From: Sabellastarte sp. h YS-2021 | Taxonomy: Eukaryota; Annelida; Polychaeta; Sabellida; Sabellidae | Assembly (NCBI GenBank): GCA_964017235.1 | Contig: OZ024928.1 | Location: 80,719,566-80,783,565, forward strand | Length of the DNA: 64,000 bases | Direction: 5' to 3' | Made by a program: the position numbers and the translations under genes | Part shown: one piece after another, positions 39,745 through 54,501 of the stretch | Numbering within the stretch: position 1 is the stretch's first letter | Layout: every line of letters begins with the position of its first letter | Notes under the pieces: model-generated | Databases searched by the model: none | What the model was told of the DNA's origin: nothing | What the model saw: the letters and a program-made list of their open reading frames with translations, nothing else

Positions 39745-42700
39745 ATATTGTTTTCTACAGGAGTCGCCCCTGAAATGAATTTTAATAGTGTGTTCTTTGA
39801 GAAATTCATATCTAGCCCAAAGTGCAGGTTCAGGGAGTGTAGTTGGCGAGGGATTCATAAAATGCCAGATCAGTCCAAACCATCTCTTAAAGTTGGGTCA
39901 ATCTGGCTGAAATTTTCACAGGAAACTCAGTTTATATCAGAGAATGAATTTGTATTGGGCTGGCCCACTCGAGGGCCACTTTAATAATTTCAATTTCCGG
40001 GGTGTGGAGGCCCATGACCCCTCAAGTTGGAAATGTCAAGTATATCACAATATTGCCAATACGAAGCCCAAATTTAATTTCTTGCATATTCTAATAATTA
40101 ATGAGGATATTTTAGGCACATTTGGAGCCTTACATGTCTGACCAGAAATTACTTCACCCAAATATTGTTGTAAAAATAGACAAAAATAGATGTAAATCAG
40201 CCCAAACCAGTACCAAATGTTGGTCTATAAGTGTGAAATTTGGCCCGAAAATTACTTGCCACACACTAAATCTGATTGCATAGGTTTTAGGATTACATCT
40301 GGTATACCAGTGGTGTCCTATGTGTCATATGTGGTCCAGGAAGGCCAAAATACAGCCACAGATGGCTGTATCAGGAAATGCTGATATATTCTCAATTAAG
40401 GTAGATTCAAGGTTGAAAACCATATTGTTTTCTACAGGAGTCGCCCCTGAAATGAATTTTAATAGTGTGTTCTTTGAGAAATTCATATCTAGCCCAAAGT
40501 GCAGGTTCAGGGAGTGTAGTTGGCGAGGGATTCATAAAATGCCAGATCAGTCCAAACCATCTCTTAAAGTTGGGTCAATCTGGCTGAAATTTTCACAGGA
40601 AACTCAGTTTATATCAGAGAATGAATTTGTATTGGGCTGGCCCACTCGAGGGCCACTTTAATAATTTCAATTTCCGGGGTGTGGAGGCCCATGACCCCTC
40701 AAGTTGGAAATGTCAAGTATATCACAATATTGCCAATACGAAGCCCAAATTTAATTTCTTGCATATTCTAATAATTAATGAGGATATTTTAGGCACATTT
40801 GGAGCCTTACATGTCTGACCAGAAATTACTTCACCCAAATATTGTTGTAAAAATAGACAAAAATAGATGTAAATCAGCCCAAACCAGTACCAAATGTTGG
40901 TCTATAAGTGTGAAATTTGGCCCGAAAATTACTTGCCACACACTAAATCTGATTGCATAGGTTTTAGGATTACATCTGGTATACCAGTGGTGTCCTATGT
41001 GTCATATGTGGTCCAGGAAGGCCAAAATACAGCCACAGATGGCTGTATCAGGAAATGCTGATATATTCTCAATTAAGGTAGATTCAAGGTTGAAAACCAT
41101 ATTGTTTTCTACAGGAGTCGCCCCTGAAATGAATTTTAATAGTGTGTTCTTTGAGAAATTCATATCTAGCCCAAAGTGCAGGTTCAGGGAGTGTAGTTGG
41201 CGAGGGATTCATAAAATGCCAGATCAGTCCAAACCATCTCTTAAAGTTGGGTCAATCTGGCTGAAATTTTCACAGGAAACTCAGTTTATATCAGAGAATG
41301 AATTTGTATTGGGCTGGCCCACTCGAGGGCCACTTTAATAATTTCAATTTCCGGGGTGTGGAGGCCCATGACCCCTCAAGTTGGAAATGTCAAGTATATC
41401 ACAATATTGCCAATACGAAGCCCAAATTTAATTTCTTGCATATTCTAATAATTAATGAGGATATTTTAGGCACATTTGGAGCCTTACATGTCTGACCAGA
41501 AATTACTTCACCCAAATATTGTTGTAAAAATAGACAAAAATAGATGTAAATCAGCCCAAACCAGTACCAAATGTTGGTCTATAAGTGTGAAATTTGGCCC
41601 GAAAATTACTTGCCACACACTAAATCTGATTGCATAGGTTTTAGGATTACATCTGGTATACCAGTGGTGTCCTATGTGTCATATGTGGTCCAGGAAGGCC
41701 AAAATACAGCCACAGATGGCTGTATCAGGAAATGCTGATATATTCTCAATTAAGGTAGATTCAAGGTTGAAAACCATATTGTTTTCTACAGGAGTCGCCC
41801 CTGAAATGAATTTTAATAGTGTGTTCTTTGAGAAATTCATATCTAGCCCAAAGTGCAGGTTCAGGGAGTGTAGTTGGCGAGGGATTCATAAAATGCCAGA
41901 TCAGTCCAAACCATCTCTTAAAGTTGGGTCAATCTGGCTGAAATTTTCACAGGAAACTCAGTTTATATCAGAGAATGAATTTGTATTGGGCTGGCCCACT
42001 CGAGGGCCACTTTAATAATTTCAATTTCCGGGGTGTGGAGGCCCATGACCCCTCAAGTTGGAAATGTCAAGTATATCACAATATTGCCAATACGAAGCCC
42101 AAATTTAATTTCTTGCATATTCTAATAATTAATGAGGATATTTTAGGCACATTTGGAGCCTTACATGTCTGACCAGAAATTACTTCACCCAAATATTGTT
42201 GTAAAAATAGACAAAAATAGATGTAAATCAGCCCAAACCAGTACCAAATGTTGGTCTATAAGTGTGAAATTTGGCCCGAAAATTACTTGCCACACACTAA
42301 ATCTGATTGCATAGGTTTTAGGATTACATCTGGTATACCAGTGGTGTCCTATGTGTCATATGTGGTCCAGGAAGGCCAAAATACAGCCACAGATGGCTGT
42401 ATCAGGAAATGCTGATATATTCTCAATTAAGGTAGATTCAAGGTTGAAAACCATATTGTTTTCTACAGGAGTCGCCCCTGAAATGAATTTTAATAGTGTG
42501 TTCTTTGAGAAATTCATATCTAGCCCAAAGTGCAGGTTCAGGGAGTGTAGTTGGCGAGGGATTCATAAAATGCCAGATCAGTCCAAACCATCTCTTAAAG
42601 TTGGGTCAATCTGGCTGAAATTTTCACAGGAAACTCAGTTTATATCAGAGAATGAATTTGTATTGGGCTGGCCCACTCGAGGGCCACTTTAATAATTTCA

Positions 42701-42770
42701 ATTTCCGGGGTGTGGAGGCCCATGACCCCTCAAGTTGGAAATGTCAAGTATATCACAATATTGCCAATAC

Positions 42771-43806
42771 AAAGCCCAAATTTAATTTCTTGCATATTCT
42801 AATAATTAATGAGGATATTTTAGGCACATTTGGAGCCTTACATGTCTGACCAGAAATTACTTCACCCAAATATTGTTGTAAAAATAGACAAAAATAGATG
42901 TAAATCAGCCCAAACCAGTACCAAATGTTGGTCTATAAGTGTGAAATTTGGCCCAAAAATTACTTGCCACACACTAAATCTGATTGCATAGGTTTTAGGA
43001 TTACATCTGGTATACCAGTGGTGTCCTATGTGTCATATGTGGTCCAGGAAGGCCAAAATACAGCCACAGATGGCTGTATCAGGAAATGCTGATATATTCT
43101 CAATTAAGGTAGATTCAAGGTTGAAAACCATATTGTTTTCTACAGGAGTCGCCCCTGAAATGAATTTTAATAGTGTGTTCTTTGAGAAATTCATATCTAG
43201 CCCAAAGTGCAGGTTCAGGGAGTGTAGTTGGCGAGGGATTCATAAAATGCCAGATCAGTCCAAACCATCTCTTAAAGTTGGGTCAATCTGGCTGAAATTT
43301 TCACAGGAAACTCAGTTTATATCAGAGAATGAATTTGTATTGGGCTGGCCCACTCGAGGGCCACTTTAATAATTTCAATTTCCGGGGTGTGGAGGCCCAT
43401 GACCCCTCAAGTTGGAAATGTCAAGTATATCACAATATTGCCAATACGAAGCCCAAATTTAATTTCTTGCATATTCTAATAATTAATGAGGATATTTTAG
43501 GCACATTTGGAGCCTTACATGTCTGACCAGAAATTACTTCACCCAAATATTGTTGTAAAAATAGACAAAAATAGATGTAAATCAGCCCAAACCAGTACCA
43601 AATGTTGGTCTATAAGTGTGAAATTTGGCCCGAAAATTACTTGCCACACACTAAATCTGATTGCATAGGTTTTAGGATTACATCTGGTATACCAGTGGTG
43701 TCCTATGTGTCATATGTGGTCCAGGAAGGCCAAAATACAGCCACAGATGGCTGTATCAGGAAATGCTGATATATTCTCAATTAAGGTAGATTCAAGGTTG
43801 AAAACT
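42771..43806 (+). repeat. Marker segment of a six-monomer duplication (second copy)
   Basis: Carries the same three rare bases as 38709-39744, all shifted by 4062 bp. The private A at 44685 just downstream (gaataaatt) has no partner at 40623, so it arose after the duplication or lies outside it. Confidence 0.8.
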
Positions 43807-46800
43807 ATATTGTTTTCTACAGGAGTCGCCCCTGAAATGAATTTTAATAGTGTGTTCTTTGAGAAATTCATATCTAGCCCAAAGTGCAGGTTCAGGGAGT
43901 GTAGTTGGCGAGGGATTCATAAAATGCCAGATCAGTCCAAACCATCTCTTAAAGTTGGGTCAATCTGGCTGAAATTTTCACAGGAAACTCAGTTTATATC
44001 AGAGAATGAATTTGTATTGGGCTGGCCCACTCGAGGGCCACTTTAATAATTTCAATTTCCGGGGTGTGGAGGCCCATGACCCCTCAAGTTGGAAATGTCA
44101 AGTATATCACAATATTGCCAATACGAAGCCCAAATTTAATTTCTTGCATATTCTAATAATTAATGAGGATATTTTAGGCACATTTGGAGCCTTACATGTC
44201 TGACCAGAAATTACTTCACCCAAATATTGTTGTAAAAATAGACAAAAATAGATGTAAATCAGCCCAAACCAGTACCAAATGTTGGTCTATAAGTGTGAAA
44301 TTTGGCCCGAAAATTACTTGCCACACACTAAATCTGATTGCATAGGTTTTAGGATTACATCTGGTATACCAGTGGTGTCCTATGTGTCATATGTGGTCCA
44401 GGAAGGCCAAAATACAGCCACAGATGGCTGTATCAGGAAATGCTGATATATTCTCAATTAAGGTAGATTCAAGGTTGAAAACCATATTGTTTTCTACAGG
44501 AGTCGCCCCTGAAATGAATTTTAATAGTGTGTTCTTTGAGAAATTCATATCTAGCCCAAAGTGCAGGTTCAGGGAGTGTAGTTGGCGAGGGATTCATAAA
44601 ATGCCAGATCAGTCCAAACCATCTCTTAAAGTTGGGTCAATCTGGCTGAAATTTTCACAGGAAACTCAGTTTATATCAGAGAATAAATTTGTATTGGGCT
44701 GGCCCACTCGAGGGCCACTTTAATAATTTCAATTTCCGGGGTGTGGAGGCCCATGACCCCTCAAGTTGGAAATGTCAAGTATATCACAATATTGCCAATA
44801 CGAAGCCCAAATTTAATTTCTTGCATATTCTAATAATTAATGAGGATATTTTAGGCACATTTGGAGCCTTACATGTCTGACCAGAAATTACTTCACCCAA
44901 ATATTGTTGTAAAAATAGACAAAAATAGATGTAAATCAGCCCAAACCAGTACCAAATGTTGGTCTATAAGTGTGAAATTTGGCCCGAAAATTACTTGCCA
45001 CACACTAAATCTGATTGCATAGGTTTTAGGATTACATCTGGTATACCAGTGGTGTCCTATGTGTCATATGTGGTCCAGGAAGGCCAAAATACAGCCACAG
45101 ATGGCTGTATCAGGAAATGCTGATATATTCTCAATTAAGGTAGATTCAAGGTTGAAAACCATATTGTTTTCTACAGGAGTCGCCCCTGAAATGAATTTTA
45201 ATAGTGTGTTCTTTGAGAAATTCATATCTAGCCCAAAGTGCAGGTTCAGGGAGTGTAGTTGGCGAGGGATTCATAAAATGCCAGATCAGTCCAAACCATC
45301 TCTTAAAGTTGGGTCAATCTGGCTGAAATTTTCACAGGAAACTCAGTTTATATCAGAGAATGAATTTGTATTGGGCTGGCCCACTCGAGGGCCACTTTAA
45401 TAATTTCAATTTCCGGGGTGTGGAGGCCCATGACCCCTCAAGTTGGAAATGTCAAGTATATCACAATATTGCCAATACGAAGCCCAAATTTAATTTCTTG
45501 CATATTCTAATAATTAATGAGGATATTTTAGGCACATTTGGAGCCTTACATGTCTGACCAGAAATTACTTCACCCAAATATTGTTGTAAAAATAGACAAA
45601 AATAGATGTAAATCAGCCCAAACCAGTACCAAATGTTGGTCTATAAGTGTGAAATTTGGCCCGAAAATTACTTGCCACACACTAAATCTGATTGCATAGG
45701 TTTTAGGATTACATCTGGTATACCAGTGGTGTCCTATGTGTCATATGTGGTCCAGGAAGGCCAAAATACAGCCACAGATGGCTGTATCAGGAAATGCTGA
45801 TATATTCTCAATTAAGGTAGATTCAAGGTTGAAAACCATATTGTTTTCTACAGGAGTCGCCCCTGAAATGAATTTTAATAGTGTGTTCTTTGAGAAATTC
45901 ATATCTAGCCCAAAGTGCAGGTTCAGGGAGTGTAGTTGGCGAGGGATTCATAAAATGCCAGATCAGTCCAAACCATCTCTTAAAGTTGGGTCAATCTGGC
46001 TGAAATTTTCACAGGAAACTCAGTTTATATCAGAGAATGAATTTGTATTGGGCTGGCCCACTCGAGGGCCACTTTAATAATTTCAATTTCCGGGGTGTGG
46101 AGGCCCATGACCCCTCAAGTTGGAAATGTCAAGTATATCACAATATTGCCAATACGAAGCCCAAATTTAATTTCTTGCATATTCTAATAATTAATGAGGA
46201 TATTTTAGGCACATTTGGAGCCTTACATGTCTGACCAGAAATTACTTCACCCAAATATTGTTGTAAAAATAGACAAAAATAGATGTAAATCAGCCCAAAC
46301 CAGTACCAAATGTTGGTCTATAAGTGTGAAATTTGGCCCGAAAATTACTTGCCACACACTAAATCTGATTGCATAGGTTTTAGGATTACATCTGGTATAC
46401 CAGTGGTGTCCTATGTGTCATATGTGGTCCAGGAAGGCCAAAATACAGCCACAGATGGCTGTATCAGGAAATGCTGATATATTCTCAATTAAGGTAGATT
46501 CAAGGTTGAAAACCATATTGTTTTCTACAGGAGTCGCCCCTGAAATGAATTTTAATAGTGTGTTCTTTGAGAAATTCATATCTAGCCCAAAGTGCAGGTT
46601 CAGGGAGTGTAGTTGGCGAGGGATTCATAAAATGCCAGATCAGTCCAAACCATCTCTTAAAGTTGGGTCAATCTGGCTGAAATTTTCACAGGAAACTCAG
46701 TTTATATCAGAGAATGAATTTGTATTGGGCTGGCCCACTCGAGGGCCACTTTAATAATTTCAATTTCCGGGGTGTGGAGGCCCATGACCCCTCAAGTTGG

Positions 46801-49800
46801 AAATGTCAAGTATATCACAATATTGCCAATACGAAGCCCAAATTTAATTTCTTGCATATTCTAATAATTAATGAGGATATTTTAGGCACATTTGGAGCCT
46901 TACATGTCTGACCAGAAATTACTTCACCCAAATATTGTTGTAAAAATAGACAAAAATAGATGTAAATCAGCCCAAACCAGTACCAAATGTTGGTCTATAA
47001 GTGTGAAATTTGGCCCGAAAATTACTTGCCACACACTAAATCTGATTGCATAGGTTTTAGGATTACATCTGGTATACCAGTGGTGTCCTATGTGTCATAT
47101 GTGGTCCAGGAAGGCCAAAATACAGCCACAGATGGCTGTATCAGGAAATGCTGATATATTCTCAATTAAGGTAGATTCAAGGTTGAAAACCATATTGTTT
47201 TCTACAGGAGTCGCCCCTGAAATGAATTTTAATAGTGTGTTCTTTGAGAAATTCATATCTAGCCCAAAGTGCAGGTTCAGGGAGTGTAGTTGGCGAGGGA
47301 TTCATAAAATGCCAGATCAGTCCAAACCATCTCTTAAAGTTGGGTCAATCTGGCTGAAATTTTCACAGGAAACTCAGTTTATATCAGAGAATGAATTTGT
47401 ATTGGGCTGGCCCACTCGAGGGCCACTTTAATAATTTCAATTTCCGGGGTGTGGAGGCCCATGACCCCTCAAGTTGGAAATGTCAAGTATATCACAATAT
47501 TGCCAATACGAAGCCCAAATTTAATTTCTTGCATATTCTAATAATTAATGAGGATATTTTAGGCACATTTGGAGCCTTACATGTCTGACCAGAAATTACT
47601 TCACCCAAATATTGTTGTAAAAATAGACAAAAATAGATGTAAATCAGCCCAAACCAGTACCAAATGTTGGTCTATAAGTGTGAAATTTGGCCCGAAAATT
47701 ACTTGCCACACACTAAATCTGATTGCATAGGTTTTAGGATTACATCTGGTATACCAGTGGTGTCCTATGTGTCATATGTGGTCCAGGAAGGCCAAAATAC
47801 AGCCACAGATGGCTGTATCAGGAAATGCTGATATATTCTCAATTAAGGTAGATTCAAGGTTGAAAACCATATTGTTTTCTACAGGAGTCGCCCCTGAAAT
47901 GAATTTTAATAGTGTGTTCTTTGAGAAATTCATATCTAGCCCAAAGTGCAGGTTCAGGGAGTGTAGTTGGCGAGGGATTCATAAAATGCCAGATCAGTCC
48001 AAACCATCTCTTAAAGTTGGGTCAATCTGGCTGAAATTTTCACAGGAAACTCAGTTTATATCAGAGAATGAATTTGTATTGGGCTGGCCCACTCGAGGGC
48101 CACTTTAATAATTTCAATTTCCGGGGTGTGGAGGCCCATGACCCCTCAAGTTGGAAATGTCAAGTATATCACAATATTGCCAATACGAAGCCCAAATTTA
48201 ATTTCTTGCATATTCTAATAATTAATGAGGATATTTTAGGCACATTTGGAGCCTTACATGTCTGACCAGAAATTACTTCACCCAAATATTGTTGTAAAAA
48301 TAGACAAAAATAGATGTAAATCAGCCCAAACCAGTACCAAATGTTGGTCTATAAGTGTGAAATTTGGCCCGAAAATTACTTGCCACACACTAAATCTGAT
48401 TGCATAGGTTTTAGGATTACATCTGGTATACCAGTGGTGTCCTATGTGTCATATGTGGTCCAGGAAGGCCAAAATACAGCCACAGATGGCTGTATCAGGA
48501 AATGCTGATATATTCTCAATTAAGGTAGATTCAAGGTTGAAAACCATATTGTTTTCTACAGGAGTCGCCCCTGAAATGAATTTTAATAGTGTGTTCTTTG
48601 AGAAATTCATATCTAGCCCAAAGTGCAGGTTCAGGGAGTGTAGTTGGCGAGGGATTCATAAAATGCCAGATCAGTCCAAACCATCTCTTAAAGTTGGGTC
48701 AATCTGGCTGAAATTTTCACAGGAAACTCAGTTTATATCAGAGAATGAATTTGTATTGGGCTGGCCCACTCGAGGGCCACTTTAATAATTTCAATTTCCG
48801 GGGTGTGGAGGCCCATGACCCCTCAAGTTGGAAATGTCAAGTATATCACAATATTGCCAATACGAAGCCCAAATTTAATTTCTTGCATATTCTAATAATT
48901 AATGAGGATATTTTAGGCACATTTGGAGCCTTACATGTCTGACCAGAAATTACTTCACCCAAATATTGTTGTAAAAATAGACAAAAATAGATGTAAATCA
49001 GCCCAAACCAGTACCAAATGTTGGTCTATAAGTGTGAAATTTGGCCCGAAAATTACTTGCCACACACTAAATCTGATTGCATAGGTTTTAGGATTACATC
49101 TGGTATACCAGTGGTGTCCTATGTGTCATATGTGGTCCAGGAAGGCCAAAATACAGCCACAGATGGCTGTATCAGGAAATGCTGATATATTCTCAATTAA
49201 GGTAGATTCAAGGTTGAAAACCATATTGTTTTCTACAGGAGTCGCCCCTGAAATGAATTTTAATAGTGTGTTCTTTGAGAAATTCATATCTAGCCCAAAG
49301 TGCAGGTTCAGGGAGTGTAGTTGGCGAGGGATTCATAAAATGCCAGATCAGTCCAAACCATCTCTTAAAGTTGGGTCAATCTGGCTGAAATTTTCACAGG
49401 AAACTCAGTTTATATCAGAGAATGAATTTGTATTGGGCTGGCCCACTCGAGGGCCACTTTAATAATTTCAATTTCCGGGGTGTGGAGGCCCATGACCCCT
49501 CAAGTTGGAAATGTCAAGTATATCACAATATTGCCAATACGAAGCCCAAATTTAATTTCTTGCATATTCTAATAATTAATGAGGATATTTTAGGCACATT
49601 TGGAGCCTTACATGTCTGACCAGAAATTACTTCACCCAAATATTGTTGTAAAAATAGACAAAAATAGATGTAAATCAGCCCAAACCAGTACCAAATGTTG
49701 GTCTATAAGTGTGAAATTTGGCCCGAAAATTACTTGCCACACACTAAATCTGATTGCATAGGTTTTAGGATTACATCTGGTATACCAGTGGTGTCCTATG

Positions 49801-50439
49801 TGTCATATGTGGTCCAGGAAGGCCAAAATACAGCCACAGATGGCTGTATCAGGAAATGCTGATATATTCTCAATTAAGGTAGATTCAAGGTTGAAAACCA
49901 TATTGTTTTCTACAGGAGTCGCCCCTGAAATGAATTTTAATAGTGTGTTCTTTGAGAAATTCATATCTAGCCCAAAGTGCAGGTTCAGGGAGTGTAGTTG
50001 GCGAGGGATTCATAAAATGCCAGATCAGTCCAAACCATCTCTTAAAGTTGGGTCAATCTGGCTGAAATTTTCACAGGAAACTCAGTTTATATCAGAGAAT
50101 GAATTTGTATTGGGCTGGCCCACTCGAGGGCCACTTTAATAATTTCAATTTCCGGGGTGTGGAGGCCCATGACCCCTCAAGTTGGAAATGTCAAGTATAT
50201 CACAATATTGCCAATACGAAGCCCAAATTTAATTTCTTGCATATTCTAATAATTAATGAGGATATTTTAGGCACATTTGGAGCCTTACATGTCTGACCAG
50301 AAATTACTTCACCCAAATATTGTTGTAAAAATAGACAAAAATAGATGTAAATCAGCCCAAACCAGTACCAAATGTTGGTCTATAAGTGTGAAATTTGGCC
50401 CGAAAATTACTTGCCACACACTAAATCTGATTGCATAGG

Positions 50440-53400
50440 CTTTAGGATTACATCTGGTATACCAGTGGTGTCCTATGTGTCATATGTGGTCCAGGAAGGC
50501 CAAAATACAGCCACAGATGGCTGTATCAGGAAATGCTGATATATTCTCAATTAAGGTAGATTCAAGGTTGAAAACCATATTGTTTTCTACAGGAGTCGCC
50601 CCTGAAATGAATTTTAATAGTGTGTTCTTTGAGAAATTCATATCTAGCCCAAAGTGCAGGTTCAGGGAGTGTAGTTGGCGAGGGATTCATAAAATGCCAG
50701 ATCAGTCCAAACCATCTCTTAAAGTTGGGTCAATCTGGCTGAAATTTTCACAGGAAACTCAGTTTATATCAGAGAATGAATTTGTATTGGGCTGGCCCAC
50801 TCGAGGGCCACTTTAATAATTTCAATTTCCGGGGTGTGGAGGCCCATGACCCCTCAAGTTGGAAATGTCAAGTATATCACAATATTGCCAATACGAAGCC
50901 CAAATTTAATTTCTTGCATATTCTAATAATTAATGAGGATATTTTAGGCACATTTGGAGCCTTACATGTCTGACCAGAAATTACTTCACCCAAATATTGT
51001 TGTAAAAATAGACAAAAATAGATGTAAATCAGCCCAAACCAGTACCAAATGTTGGTCTATAAGTGTGAAATTTGGCCCGAAAATTACTTGCCACACACTA
51101 AATCTGATTGCATAGGTTTTAGGATTACATCTGGTATACCAGTGGTGTCCTATGTGTCATATGTGGTCCAGGAAGGCCAAAATACAGCCACAGATGGCTG
51201 TATCAGGAAATGCTGATATATTCTCAATTAAGGTAGATTCAAGGTTGAAAACCATATTGTTTTCTACAGGAGTCGCCCCTGAAATGAATTTTAATAGTGT
51301 GTTCTTTGAGAAATTCATATCTAGCCCAAAGTGCAGGTTCAGGGAGTGTAGTTGGCGAGGGATTCATAAAATGCCAGATCAGTCCAAACCATCTCTTAAA
51401 GTTGGGTCAATCTGGCTGAAATTTTCACAGGAAACTCAGTTTATATCAGAGAATGAATTTGTATTGGGCTGGCCCACTCGAGGGCCACTTTAATCATTTC
51501 AATTTCCGGGGTGTGGAGGCCCATGACCCCTCAAGTTGGAAATGTCAAGTATATCACAATATTGCCAATACGAAGCCCAAATTTAATTTCTTGCATATTC
51601 TAATAATTAATGAGGATATTTTAGGCACATTTGGAGCCTTACATGTCTGACCAGAAATTACTTCACCCAAATATTGTTGTAAAAATAGACAAAAATAGAT
51701 GTAAATCAGCCCAAACCAGTACCAAATGTTGGTCTATAAGTGTGAAATTTGGCCCGAAAATTACTTGCCACACACTAAATCTGATTGCATAGGTTTTAGG
51801 ATTACATCTGGTATACCAGTGGTGTCCTATGTGTCATATGTGGTCCAGGAAGGCCAAAATACAGCCACAGATGGCTGTATCAGGAAATGCTGATATATTC
51901 TCAATTAAGGTAGATTCAAGGCTGAAAACCATATTGTTTCCTACAGGAGTCGCCCCTGAAATGAATTTTAATAGTGTGTTCTTTGAGAAATTCATATCTA
52001 GCCCAAAGTGCAGGTTCAGGGAGTGTAGTTGGCGAGGGATTCATAAAATGCCAGATCAGTCCAAACCATCTCTTAAAGTTGGGTCAATCTGGCTGAAATT
52101 TTCACAGGAAACTCAGTTTATATCAGAGAATGAATTTGTATTGGGCTGGCCCACTCGAGGGCCACTTTAATAATTTCAATTTCCGGGGTGTGGAGGCCCA
52201 TGACCCCTCAAGTTGGAAATGTCAAGTATATCACAATATTGCCAATACGAAGCCCAAATTTAATTTCTTGCATATTCTAATAATTAATGAGGATATTTTA
52301 GGCACATTTGGAGCCTTACATGTCTGACCAGAAATTACTTCACCCAAATATTGTTGTAAAAATAGACAAAAATAGATGTAAATCAGCCCAAACCAGTACC
52401 AAATGTTGGTCTATAAGTGTGAAATTTGGCCCGAAAATTACTTGCCACACACTAAATCTGATTGCATAGGTTTTAGGATTACATCTGGTATACCAGTGGT
52501 GTCCTATGTGTCATATGTGGTCCAGGAAGGCCAAAATACAGCCACAGATGGCTGTATCAGGAAATGCTGATATATTCTCAATTAAGGTAGATTCAAGGTT
52601 GAAAACCATATTGTTTTCTACAGGAGTCGCCCCTGAAATGAATTTTAATAGTGTGTTCTTTGAGAAATTCATATCTAGCCCAAAGTGCAGGTTCAGGGAG
52701 TGTAGTTGGCGAGGGATTCATAAAATGCCAGATCAGTCCAAACCATCTCTTAAAGTTGGGTCAATCTGGCTGAAATTTTCACAGGAAACTCAGTTTATAT
52801 CAGAGAATGAATTTGTATTGGGCTGGCCCACTCGAGGGCCACTTTAATAATTTCAATTTCCGGGGTGTGGAGGCCCATGACCCCTCAAGTTGGAAATGTC
52901 AAGTATATCACAATATTGCCAATACGAAGCCCAAATTTAATTTCTTGCATATTCTAATAATTAATGAGGATATTTTAGGCACATTTGGAGCCTTACATGT
53001 CTGACCAGAAATTACTTCACCCAAATATTGTTGTAAAAATAGACAAAAATAGATGTAAATCAGCCCAAACCAGTACCAAATGTTGGTCTATAAGTGTGAA
53101 ATTTGGCCCGAAAATTACTTGCCACACACTAAATCTGATTGCATAGGTTTTAGGATTACATCTGGTATACCAGTGGTGTCCTATGTGTCATATGTGGTCC
53201 AGGAAGGCCAAAATACAGCCACAGATGGCTGTATCAGGAAATGCTGATATATTCTCAATTAAGGTAGATTCAAGGTTGAAAACCATATTGTTTTCTACAG
53301 GAGTCGCCCCTGAAATGAATTTTAATAGTGTGTTCTTTGAGAAATTCATATCTAGCCCAAAGTGCAGGTTCAGGGAGTGTAGTTGGCGAGGGATTCATAA

Positions 53401-53971
53401 AATGCCAGATCAGTCCAAACCATCTCTTAAAGTTGGGTCAATCTGGCTGAAATTTTCACAGGAAACTCAGTTTATATCAGAGAATGAATTTGTATTGGGC
53501 TGGCCCACTCGAGGGCCACTTTAATAATTTCAATTTCCGGGGTGTGGAGGCCCATGACCCCTCAAGTTGGAAATGTCAAGTATATCACAATATTGCCAAT
53601 ACGAAGCCCAAATTTAATTTCTTGCATATTCTAATAATTAATGAGGATATTTTAGGCACATTTGGAGCCTTACATGTCTGACCAGAAATTACTTCACCCA
53701 AATATTGTTGTAAAAATAGACAAAAATAGATGTAAATCAGCCCAAACCAGTACCAAATGTTGGTCTATAAGTGTGAAATTTGGCCCGAAAATTACTTGCC
53801 ACACACTAAATCTGATTGCATAGGTTTTAGGATTACATCTGGTATACCAGTGGTGTCCTATGTGTCATATGTGGTCCAGGAAGGCCAAAATACAGCCACA
53901 GATGGCTGTATCAGGAAATGCTGATATATTCTCAATTAAGGTAGATTCAAGGTTGAAAACCATATTGTTTC
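50440..53971 (+). repeat. Second set of 4062-bp spaced markers (first copy)
   Basis: C at 50440 (cataggctttag) and C at 53971 (gtttcctaca in a 677-bp monomer) recur at 54502 and 58033, both exactly 4062 bp away. The C in cataggc is found only at these two places. Within the interval, private bases at 51495, 51922 and 51940 lack partners, and C 55325 in the second interval has none in the first. The duplication was therefore followed by mutation or conversion, or it was smaller than the interval. Confidence 0.55.
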
Positions 53972-54501
53972 CTACAGGAGTCGCCCCTGAAATGAATTTT
54001 AATAGTGTGTTCTTTGAGAAATTCATATCTAGCCCAAAGTGCAGGTTCAGGGAGTGTAGTTGGCGAGGGATTCATAAAATGCCAGATCAGTCCAAACCAT
54101 CTCTTAAAGTTGGGTCAATCTGGCTGAAATTTTCACAGGAAACTCAGTTTATATCAGAGAATGAATTTGTATTGGGCTGGCCCACTCGAGGGCCACTTTA
54201 ATAATTTCAATTTCCGGGGTGTGGAGGCCCATGACCCCTCAAGTTGGAAATGTCAAGTATATCACAATATTGCCAATACGAAGCCCAAATTTAATTTCTT
54301 GCATATTCTAATAATTAATGAGGATATTTTAGGCACATTTGGAGCCTTACATGTCTGACCAGAAATTACTTCACCCAAATATTGTTGTAAAAATAGACAA
54401 AAATAGATGTAAATCAGCCCAAACCAGTACCAAATGTTGGTCTATAAGTGTGAAATTTGGCCCGAAAATTACTTGCCACACACTAAATCTGATTGCATAG
54501 G

